A stretch of DNA of 64,000 bases, taken from the NCBI GenBank assembly GCA_964429875.1, contig CAYSDL010000001.1:23098-87097 (forward strand), given 5' to 3'. The number at the start of each line of letters is the position of its first letter. The stretch's first letter is position 1. The notes under the pieces were generated by a model, which had not been told where the DNA came from, searched no databases, and worked only from the letters and a program-made list of their open reading frames with translations. This document shows positions 1-8,049 of the stretch, piece by piece. This stretch comes from CAYSDL01 sp964429875 (GTDB lineage Bacteria; Fidelibacterota; Marinisomatia; SCGC-AAA003-L08; D37C17). Position numbers and translations under genes: made by a program.

Positions 1-496
1 TTGACCCACTCTCAGAAAACTGATCTATATTACTTTGCGGGATATTTGAATATTGATAATTTAACCAATACCATGTATTTGTTTGATTATCAGGGATATC
101 TGCATAAGGTTTATTCCCTCTAGATGTATTTACATTTTCTTTGCAAGGTCTTAAATGATGCATATCACTTTTCATGGGAGAACTACTAGCACCAAGACTT
201 TGTGGCCAGAGATGTTCACAGTTCATTCCATTATTATATAAATCAGTACTTGGATCAATACCAGGAGTAAGGATTGTAGAATAGTTTGTATAGATACCAA
301 ACACTTCTCCATTATTATTATCAATTTCTGAATACATAAGATCTCTTGCAGGGCCATATCCAAGCACATTATTTGTTTTATAATTTGAATTTAGATATTC
401 GATTAATTCTTGAGAATTTAAATCAGGAGCAATTATATCTTGAGACAAAAAAATATTAAAAATTAAAATTATTATATATTTACACTTATTTTTCAT
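1..496 (-). CDS. Secreted endonuclease I family protein, C terminus outside window
   Basis: An open frame runs from an ATG at 494-496 to the window edge without a stop, giving 165 residues. The first ~19 residues are hydrophobic and end in FLSQ, like a signal peptide, so the protein is probably exported. Residues 92-100 read NCEHLWPQS and 111-128 carry DMHHLRP...NTSRGN, which match the His-Me-finger (beta-beta-alpha-metal) core of the endonuclease I/EndA/Bsn family of non-specific extracellular nucleases; His95 would be the general base. It is divergent from the gene at 538. The C-terminal part, where a dockerin-like tail might be expected in this genome, is not visible. Likely role: degradation of extracellular DNA or RNA for nutrients. 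Confidence 0.85.
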   Translation of the reverse strand, partial: MKNKCKYIIILIFNIFLSQDIIAPDLNSQELIEYLNSNYKTNNVLGYGPARDLMYSEIDNNNGEVFGIYTNYSTILTPGIDPSTDLYNNGMNCEHLWPQSLGASSSPMKSDMHHLRPCKENVNTSRGNKPYADIPDNQTNTWYWLNYQYSNIPQSNIDQFSESGS

Positions 497-537
497 TACT
501 GGAAAATTTACCATTTTTTATTTTTAAATTCATTATC

Positions 538-1467
538 ATGAAAATTGACAGAAAAAATATATTTAAAAGATACACATGGCTAAGCGAAAAAAAACGACCT
601 TTTATTATTTCTAATGATTATGATGGATTAATATGTGCATCTTTTTTATCACACTATTTACAATGGAATCTTGTAGGTTATTATGATTACAATTCAATAT
701 GGTTATCTAAAGAAGCAAAAGAAAATAAAAAAGATATAATATGGGTTGATCTAAATATTTTACCTGAAACAGGAAAATCAATTGGGGGACATATTATTTC
801 AATTAAAGATGAAACTCCCATTGGGTTTAAAACTTCCTGTAATGCCAATATTTTAGCAAAATTATCCTCAAAAGATTTCAATAAAAAATATCCATTTTCA
901 ACATTACTTCTACTTTTATGGCTATATAATATTCAATATAAAAAAGATGATATTGGGAAATTATTTCTTTTACATAGTGATAATACATGGATGAAAGTAC
1001 AAAAATATTCAAAAAACATTTCTAATTGGACAGAATTATTAAGTGATTATAATTGGGATAAATTGTTTAAAAATATAGATTCAATTGATTATGAATCAAA
1101 GATAGATCAATATTTATACCCAAAGCTCATTCAAATTGGAGCATCTTCAAAATTTGGAAAACTAACGAGTAAATACTTAAATATTAAAAGTAGAGAATGC
1201 AAATTCAATCCTGATTGGGACTCAGATATTATTTTAAAGTTATTTGATTTTTTTGGAACATATTTAGGATGGACGCCTCCATCACTTCCTGTAATTACTA
1301 AATGTGTTGAGGGGAAAAGATATAAAACATCTCTTGAACATGTAAAAAAAATTGGTCTTAATAAATTTATTAAGAATAATAAAATTTTCTCTTATGCAAT
1401 TACTTCTCCAACACATATAAACTATACATTATTTAATTCATATCATTCTAATGCAAAGAAGTCTTAA
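538..1467 (+). CDS. Unknown protein with a DHH-phosphoesterase-like N-terminal motif
   Basis: This 309-residue protein has no family I can name firmly. Near the N terminus, PFIISNDYDGLICASFL (residues 21-37) resembles motif I (DxDG followed by a hydrophobic helix) of DHH phosphoesterases, and IIWVDLN (67-73) could be the second acidic motif, followed by GGHIISIKDE with a His. A full DHH triad is not evident. The protein has no signal peptide and looks cytosolic. Its last 17 bases overlap the start of pabB, so it is translationally coupled to folate-precursor genes, although nothing else ties it to that pathway. It could be a nuclease or phosphatase; the function remains open. Confidence 0.6.
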   Translation: MKIDRKNIFKRYTWLSEKKRPFIISNDYDGLICASFLSHYLQWNLVGYYDYNSIWLSKEAKENKKDIIWVDLNILPETGKSIGGHIISIKDETPIGFKTSCNANILAKLSSKDFNKKYPFSTLLLLLWLYNIQYKKDDIGKLFLLHSDNTWMKVQKYSKNISNWTELLSDYNWDKLFKNIDSIDYESKIDQYLYPKLIQIGASSKFGKLTSKYLNIKSRECKFNPDWDSDIILKLFDFFGTYLGWTPPSLPVITKCVEGKRYKTSLEHVKKIGLNKFIKNNKIFSYAITSPTHINYTLFNSYHSNAKKS

Positions 1468-2650
1468 AAATTTGATCAATGAATTTGGCCCTCCTGATGT
1501 ATTAATTGATCATTGGGATGATAATCGTAAAGGATGTGCTATCTGGGGATTTGATGAAACAATATTATGGGATTCATCAGGGCTTTATCTATCAGGAAAA
1601 AAAAATAATGAAGAAAATCTAAATGTAGTACAAGAAATATTAGATGATTGGAAGAAAAAATCTAATCAAATTGCTGCTATTGGGTTTATAAGTTATAATT
1701 TTAAAAATATTTTATATCCACACTTATCTTTTAATAATAATGATAAAAAATTTCCTTATTTATTTTTTGGAAAACCACAAAAAATTAAAAAATACGATGT
1801 CCGATCTGAAAACATTAGAGTAAAAACATCTATCAATCTTTATTCTGATATTTTGAATAAAAATCAATATAAAAAGAAAATTTTATCAATTAAAGATGAA
1901 TTAGAAGAAGGAAATGCATATCAAATAAATTTTACAATGCCAAAAAAATATAAAACAAAGAACAATGCATTTGATATATATTGTCAATTAAGAAATCATT
2001 CAAAACCAAAGTTTGGGTATTATTTTAAAGCAGAAAATTTTGAAATTCTAAGTTTTTCACCTGAATGTTTTTTTAAACGAAAAAATAATAAAATTTTTTC
2101 TTATCCCATGAAAGGAACAAGGCCTAGATCTAAAGAAAAAAAACATGATATTCAATTAAAGGGTGATTTAAAAAAATCAATAAAAGATAAAGCGGAACAT
2201 TTAATGATCGTTGATTTAATACGAAATGATTTAGGTAAAATATCTAAGTATGGTAGTGTGAAAGTAAAGGAGATGTATAAAATTGAAAGTTATGAAACTG
2301 TTCATCAAATGATATCATGTGTGTATGGAACCTTACAAAGCAATATAAAAGAATTTCATATTATAAATGCACTATTTCCTGGAGGATCTATAACTGGAGC
2401 ACCAAAAGAAAGCGCTATGAAGATTATAGATAAATTAGAAAATTATAGTCGAAATATTTATACTGGATCAATAGGGTTTGTTAAAAGTAATGGCGATATG
2501 AATTTTAATATGCCCATTAGAACGATGACTATTAAAAATAATGAAGCAATTTATCCTGTTGGTGGTGGTATTGTTTGGGATTCAGATTATAAAGAAGAAT
2601 GGGATGAGGCTCAAATTAAAAGTAAAATATTGTCCTATATAGAAACATAG
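1451..2650 (+). CDS. pabB: Aminodeoxychorismate synthase component I
   Basis: The product converts chorismate plus ammonia to 4-amino-4-deoxychorismate, the precursor of p-aminobenzoate and folate. The chorismate-binding domain fills residues ~130-399 with AEHLMIVDLIRNDLG (248-262) and GGSITGAPKESAMKII (311-326). The motif YPMKGTRPR places a Lys at 221; PabB enzymes carry this Lys (PIKGT) where anthranilate synthase TrpE has Ala, which favours PabB over TrpE. No glutamine amidotransferase (pabA) is visible in the window. It overlaps the upstream gene by 17 bases and is followed after 8 bases by pabC, consistent with one operon. Confidence 0.9.
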   Translation: MQRSLKNLINEFGPPDVLIDHWDDNRKGCAIWGFDETILWDSSGLYLSGKKNNEENLNVVQEILDDWKKKSNQIAAIGFISYNFKNILYPHLSFNNNDKKFPYLFFGKPQKIKKYDVRSENIRVKTSINLYSDILNKNQYKKKILSIKDELEEGNAYQINFTMPKKYKTKNNAFDIYCQLRNHSKPKFGYYFKAENFEILSFSPECFFKRKNNKIFSYPMKGTRPRSKEKKHDIQLKGDLKKSIKDKAEHLMIVDLIRNDLGKISKYGSVKVKEMYKIESYETVHQMISCVYGTLQSNIKEFHIINALFPGGSITGAPKESAMKIIDKLENYSRNIYTGSIGFVKSNGDMNFNMPIRTMTIKNNEAIYPVGGGIVWDSDYKEEWDEAQIKSKILSYIET

Positions 2651-2658
2651 GTTTAAGT

Positions 2659-3468
2659 ATGTATAATTATTATGTTAATGGAGAGTGGAAAAAATCAAAG
2701 GATGCAAAAATTCCTTTTGATGATACTGGATTTTTATATGGAGATGGTTTATTTGAAACCATGAGATTTGATAATAAAAAAATTTTTTCTCCAAATAACC
2801 ATATCAATAGACTTATGAATAGTCTTAAGATCATAGATCTTCAAATTAATCAAACTATTGATGAACTTATTAAACTTCTAAATACAGTTATAAATAAAAA
2901 CTCACTAAACTCAGGAATTATCAGATTAATGGTAACCAGAGGAGTCCCTGAAAATAATAATCCTGGAATATATATTAGTATTAAACCTTTTTATAAAATC
3001 CCAGAACCGCCAGTAAAGGTTATATATTTAAAGGAATCAGATTATCCTATTATTAGATTTACTCCCGCAATTAAATCAATGAATTATTTAGGAAATATGT
3101 TAGCAAAAAAAAAGGCAAGAAAAGAAAAAGTTTTTGAGCCAATTTTTTATAATCAAAAAAAAATCATAACTGAATGTGCTATTCGAAATATATTTTATTT
3201 AAAAAATGAACAGCTATTAACACCTTCTTTAGATTTAGGAATATTATCAGGAGTAATGAGAGATACGATAATTAAGGTAGCAAAAAAAATAGGGATATCC
3301 TGCAAAGAAATTCATATTAATTTAGATGATATTCATGATATGGATGAGGCATTTATGTCTTCAACTGGAATTGGTCTTTTAGAATGCTATTGGGATAATT
3401 GGACTTCTGATTATTCAATAACAAAACAAATAAAAAAAGAGCTATTTAAAAGTATAAATAATAATTAA
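2659..3468 (+). CDS. pabC: 4-amino-4-deoxychorismate lyase (class IV aminotransferase family)
   Basis: This is a 269-residue fold-type IV PLP enzyme. It opens with VNGEW and GFLYGDGLFETMRF, typical of the PabC/BCAT/D-amino-acid transferase family. The PLP Lys is most likely Lys139 in AIKSMNYLGN; ITECAIRNIFYL and the LGILSGVMRD phosphate-cup segment follow. By sequence alone it could be a branched-chain aminotransferase, but its position directly behind pabB (8 bases) argues for aminodeoxychorismate lyase, which releases pyruvate to form p-aminobenzoate. The next gene starts 8 bases downstream. Confidence 0.82.
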   Translation: MYNYYVNGEWKKSKDAKIPFDDTGFLYGDGLFETMRFDNKKIFSPNNHINRLMNSLKIIDLQINQTIDELIKLLNTVINKNSLNSGIIRLMVTRGVPENNNPGIYISIKPFYKIPEPPVKVIYLKESDYPIIRFTPAIKSMNYLGNMLAKKKARKEKVFEPIFYNQKKIITECAIRNIFYLKNEQLLTPSLDLGILSGVMRDTIIKVAKKIGISCKEIHINLDDIHDMDEAFMSSTGIGLLECYWDNWTSDYSITKQIKKELFKSINNN

Positions 3469-3476
3469 TTTACGAC

Positions 3477-4988
3477 ATGAAACTCCCTCTATTAACCCCA
3501 GAGACAATGTCCCTTCAAGGTGAAGAATTATTACATCAAATTAAGGATGATTTTATTGGTTTAGATACGAAATATTCTTTAGCTGATGGTAGTATTTCTC
3601 CTAGAATATATTTAGATACTACAGCTTCATCTTTAATGATGGGGGTTGCTTACAGAGCGTCATCAGAATTCTTAAAACATTATTCAAATACTCATTCTTT
3701 ACTTCATTTTAGTGCAAGAATATCTACTAAAACCTATGGCTGGATACACAGCAGAATTTTAGATTTTGTTCATGCTGATTCAAATAAATATACTTGTTTT
3801 TTTATGGGTAGTGGGGTAACTGCAGGAATGAATAGAATGGCTAAAACATTAAATAGATTAAGGCCTGAAAGAGATATGGTTTTAATTTCAATTATGGAAC
3901 ATCATTCAAATGATTTGCCACATAGAAAGCATGGTGGAAAAGTTATTCATATTCCAGTTTCAACTGAAAAAGCTACAATGGGAAGTATGGATATGGATGT
4001 TTTTGAAAAATATTTAGAACAGTTTCAAGATAGAATTAATTATTTATCAATAACAGGCTTAAGTAATGTTACTGGTATTATTAATCCAATTAATGATATT
4101 GCAAAAATTGCACATAAATATGGAGTATATGTTATTGTTGATGCTGCGCAAATGGCAGCACACGTACCTATTTTTATGAGCGGGTTTGAAGATGAAGATA
4201 TGGAAATTGATGCACTTTTATTTTCAGGTCATAAAACATATGCTCCTGGTTCTCCAGGTGTAGTTATTGCAAGAAAATCCTTTATGGAAGCAATAGAACC
4301 TGAAGAAGTAGGTGGTGGGATGGTAGATAAAGTATTCCCCGATAATTATTTTGTTTCAAAAAAATTTCCAGATCGAGAGGAAGCAGGGACTCCTAATATT
4401 CTTGGTGCAATTACACTTGGTGCAGCGATACATGTTTTAGATAGTATAGGCATGGATACTATTTTAAAAGAAGATATAGAATTAATTCAATATACAATGG
4501 ATAAAATGAATAAAATTTCTGATGTTTATATTTATGGAGATACAGATGCAGCTCTTTGTCCACGAGCAGGCACAATCTCTTTTAACATTATAAACATGGA
4601 TCATGGATTAGTTGCTGCTATTTTAAATGATTATTTTAATATTGCTGTTAGGAATGAATGCTTTTGTGCTCATCCATATGTAGAAAAAATGTTACATATG
4701 ACTCATAAAGAAGAAATAAGTGAACTTGAATGTCAGGATAATAGATTAGCATGGAAAGTTGAACCATGGATGGGGATGGTTAGAGCAAGTTTTGGTTTAT
4801 ATAATAATTCTAATGATGTAGATGCTTTAATTTTAGCTTTAAGTAAAATTATTGATAACAAAGATTTCTATAGAGGAAAATATCTAATGAATGACGATGG
4901 TGAATATCAACATAAAACATTTAGATTTTCCAGTAAAGATTTTTTTAGTTTAACTGGGACCATTGATAAAGATATAACTTCTAAATAA
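3477..4988 (+). CDS. Class V aminotransferase, cysteine-desulfurase-like
   Basis: This 503-residue PLP enzyme is longer than a typical SufS/IscS (~400). Visible landmarks are the EHHSNDLPHR segment (141-150), VDAAQ (221-225, PLP ring aspartate) and FSGHKTYAPGSPG with PLP-Lys at 253. A late RNECFCAHPYV loop carries two Cys at the place where desulfurases keep the catalytic Cys loop. It differs clearly from the window's own SufS (59587-60798), so it is not the Suf desulfurase. Substrate unknown; it may be a desulfurase, selenocysteine lyase or kynureninase-like enzyme. It follows pabC by 8 bases but has no evident folate role. Confidence 0.75.
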   Translation: MKLPLLTPETMSLQGEELLHQIKDDFIGLDTKYSLADGSISPRIYLDTTASSLMMGVAYRASSEFLKHYSNTHSLLHFSARISTKTYGWIHSRILDFVHADSNKYTCFFMGSGVTAGMNRMAKTLNRLRPERDMVLISIMEHHSNDLPHRKHGGKVIHIPVSTEKATMGSMDMDVFEKYLEQFQDRINYLSITGLSNVTGIINPINDIAKIAHKYGVYVIVDAAQMAAHVPIFMSGFEDEDMEIDALLFSGHKTYAPGSPGVVIARKSFMEAIEPEEVGGGMVDKVFPDNYFVSKKFPDREEAGTPNILGAITLGAAIHVLDSIGMDTILKEDIELIQYTMDKMNKISDVYIYGDTDAALCPRAGTISFNIINMDHGLVAAILNDYFNIAVRNECFCAHPYVEKMLHMTHKEEISELECQDNRLAWKVEPWMGMVRASFGLYNNSNDVDALILALSKIIDNKDFYRGKYLMNDDGEYQHKTFRFSSKDFFSLTGTIDKDITSK

Positions 4989-5054
4989 AACTAAATTATT
5001 CTTTGAAAAAAACTGATTATTATGAAGCAATGTGGATGATCTCAATTATTTTGA

Positions 5055-7061
<2,007 letters not shown>

Positions 7062-7102
7062 ATAATTATATATTAGCCTTTTTCTTACGAATCAATCTAT
7101 TC

Positions 7103-7116
7103 GTGATATTTATCAC
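7103..7116. promoter_or_regulatory. Palindrome resembling a CRP/FNR-family operator
   Basis: GTGATATTTATCAC is a perfect palindrome of the form GTGA-N6-TCAC, the core of sites bound by CRP-type regulators. Its centre lies ~43 bases upstream of a TATAAT box, so it could activate the RNA downstream. It also overlaps a second inverted repeat (ACGAAT...ATTCGT, 7087-7104), and could instead be part of a ligA 3' end structure. No CRP-family gene is seen in the window. Confidence 0.3.
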
Positions 7117-7152
7117 ACCAATAAAAACTTATAAATATTAGATTTCAAAAGT

Positions 7153-7158
7153 TATAAT
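7153..7158 (+). promoter_or_regulatory. Candidate -10 box (TATAAT)
   Basis: TATAAT at 7153-7158 is a perfect sigma-70 -10 hexamer. The -35 region about 17 bases upstream is weak (TTATAA at 7129-7134). A second possible box, TATAAA, lies at 7169-7174. In such AT-rich sequence, chance matches are common; the structured RNA that starts just downstream is the main support. Confidence 0.3.
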
Positions 7159-7164
7159 AATGCT

Positions 7165-7300
7165 TTACTATAAAATAGGGAGGAATAAGCGAAAAATAAA
7201 TCGCTAATAATGTTGGAGGAGGAGATCCCCAACAAAGGGAAGTATAATTAGAGATACTTCTATAGATAGGCCCAATATTATTGGGCCTATCTATTTATAG
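7165..7300 (+). ncRNA. Candidate structured small RNA with GGA-rich loop
   Basis: A TATAAT box is followed by GGGAGGA and four consecutive stems: AGCGA/TCGCT (7188-7192/7201-7205); GTTGG/CCAAC (7212-7216/7229-7233) with loop AGGAGGAGATCC; GAAGTAT/ATACTTC (7239-7245/7254-7260); and a perfect 15-bp stem (7262-7276/7280-7294) that could terminate transcription. Three GGA motifs (7180s, 7217-7224, 7237-7240) are single-stranded or in loops, as in CsrA/RsmA-sequestering RNAs, though no CsrA gene is visible here. The strand is inferred from the promoter. I do not recognise a known RNA family. The GGAGGAG loop is complementary to the CTCCTCC loop of the neighbouring element. Confidence 0.4.
7262..7294. 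terminator. 15-bp perfect hairpin, possible bidirectional terminator
   Basis: Arms 7262-7276 and 7280-7294 (ATAGATAGGCCCAAT and its complement) pair perfectly around a 3-base loop. It is the most stable stem in the region. Only a short U-containing stretch (TTATAG) follows on the plus strand, so termination would rely on stem strength. On the minus strand the stem begins directly after the stop codon of an 18-codon ORF. Confidence 0.5.
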
Positions 7301-7351
7301 GAACAATTTTAGAATAAATACGTTTACAATATAAGCGATGACAATAAACAA
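7295..7351 (-). CDS. Candidate 18-codon hydrophobic micro-ORF
   Basis: On the minus strand GGAGGAG sits 4 bases upstream of a TTG that opens an 18-codon frame, MFIVIAYIVNVFILKLFL, whose stop (7295-7297) directly abuts the 15-bp hairpin. The ribosome binding site lies in the loop, and the TTG in the 3' arm, of a 9-bp stem (7343-7351/7363-7371), so translation would be blocked unless the stem opens. A tiny hydrophobic peptide, sequestered start and stable stem resemble type I toxin mRNAs such as Ibs or Fst. Against this: the start is TTG, and AT-rich DNA readily encodes such peptides by chance. Confidence 0.15.
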   Translation of the reverse strand: MFIVIAYIVNVFILKLFL

Positions 7352-7443
7352 AAAACTCCTCCTTGTTTATTTGTTCAAAATAAATCCTCCTATTTATTTG
7401 AACGCATCATATAGAAGCCAGTTTATCTGGCTTCTATTGTTTT
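7338..7443. ncRNA. Candidate structured RNA with twin CCTCCT/AGGAGG loops
   Basis: Two long stems lie side by side. The first is AATAAACAA/TTGTTTATT (7343-7351/7363-7371) with loop AAAACTCCTCC. The second is a 12-bp stem with one bulged A (7373-7385/7392-7403) and loop CCTCCT. A third stem (7413-7421/7427-7435) is followed on the plus strand by ATTGTTTT, like a terminator. If read on the plus strand, both loops expose anti-Shine-Dalgarno CCUCC, as in C-rich regulatory RNAs; if read on the minus strand, both expose AGGAGG. The sequence alone does not settle the strand. Confidence 0.35.
7413..7435 (+). terminator. Terminator-like hairpin overlapping the bolA stop codon
   Basis: AGAAGCCAG/CTGGCTTCT form a 9-bp stem with loop TTTAT. 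The plus strand continues ATTGTTTT, a fair U-tract; the minus strand continues ATATGATGCG, a poor one. It therefore fits termination of a plus-strand transcript better than of bolA, although it covers the bolA TAG. Confidence 0.45.
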
Positions 7444-7712
7444 AGACTCTTTTTATATTCAGAAATAGTTTGGGTAATCATGGATAAGGCATGAATTTCT
7501 TTTTGAATCATATGATTAACAAGCTTATAAATAGTTTGGTGACGTTGTAGGAGCGACAGACTAACAAAATCATCTGAGACAACATGTAGTTTATAATGTC
7601 CACCTCCATCATAATGTTTATGATGCTTATGTCCAGCAGATCTATCCTTGATAGATATGTACTCTACATTAATATTTTTCTCAATTAATTTAGTTATTGT
7701 TTCTTTTACCAT
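7434..7712 (-). CDS. bolA: BolA family protein
   Basis: This 92-residue protein shows the BolA pattern: a His-rich loop (GHKHHKHYDGGGHYKLHVVSDDF), a conserved RHQTIYKLV helix and the final IHALSMITQT. BolA-type proteins pair with CGFS monothiol glutaredoxins to handle [2Fe-2S] clusters; a matching Grx lies at 59283-59594 and a suf operon beyond it. I chose the ATG at 7710-7712; an in-frame TTG two codons upstream is less likely. The start overlaps the end of the upstream membrane-protein gene by 23 bases, so the two are probably translationally coupled. Confidence 0.88.
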   Translation of the reverse strand: MVKETITKLIEKNINVEYISIKDRSAGHKHHKHYDGGGHYKLHVVSDDFVSLSLLQRHQTIYKLVNHMIQKEIHALSMITQTISEYKKSLKQ

Positions 7713-8049
7713 TTTCAATAATTTTTTTTATGTAATAAGAACTGACTGACACCATAATAGATAATAAAGTAATAAATATAATTGAAAAAACAATTAATAA
7801 TAAAGAAGAATTTAAATAAAACAAATTAGCTACTCTTTCTAATAATAGCGTACTATCTTTATATTGAATTAGAAATTGTAATAACCATGGAAATAGCCCT
7901 ATCAAAAACCCTAAATATAAACTTTGCTTATATGAATTAGATCCAATTCCAATAATACTAGAATAGATTAATATGTTAAACCAGTTATTTGCGCTTAATT
8001 GTATAATCATTGCAAGAATTATAAATATAATTGATTTAATTATCATCAT
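7690..8049 (-). CDS. Small integral membrane protein, unknown
   Basis: This 119-residue protein is almost entirely hydrophobic, with about three to four membrane helices (residues ~4-30, 43-62 and 80-107) and a short basic C terminus (KKIIENGKRNNN). I recognise no family; in topology it resembles small envelope proteins of the MreD/YggT size class, but no motif supports that. It overlaps the upstream acylase gene by 14 bases and the downstream bolA by 23 bases. Two tandem ATGs (8049 and 8046) are possible starts. Confidence 0.6.
   Translation of the reverse strand: MMIIKSIIFIILAMIIQLSANNWFNILIYSSIIGIGSNSYKQSLYLGFLIGLFPWLLQFLIQYKDSTLLLERVANLFYLNSSLLLIVFSIIFITLLSIMVSVSSYYIKKIIENGKRNNN

Larger units (their letters stand above)
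7062..7433. other. Hairpin-rich intergenic region between ligA and bolA (overview)
   Basis: These 372 bases contain no normal-sized gene but a dense series of inverted repeats: 7087-7104, 7103-7116, 7188-7205, 7212-7233, 7239-7260, 7262-7294, 7342-7373, 7373-7403, and 7413-7435 running into the bolA stop. Three loops carry AGGAGG or its complement. The individual elements are listed separately. The density of stems is far above any other gap in the window and suggests one or two small structured RNAs. Confidence 0.7.

Noticed and set aside
7165..7300. Identification as 6S RNA, tmRNA, RNase P or SRP RNA
   Set aside because: Too short and lacking their hallmark motifs (no long bulged 6S hairpin, no tRNA-like ends, no GGAAG/GNAR SRP loop).
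7338..7445. A 35-codon plus-strand frame (ATG 7338, stop TAG 7443-7445) across the twin hairpins
   Set aside because: It has no ribosome binding site, and its sequence is explained by the palindromic arms. RNA structure is the better reading, so it is not listed as a gene.
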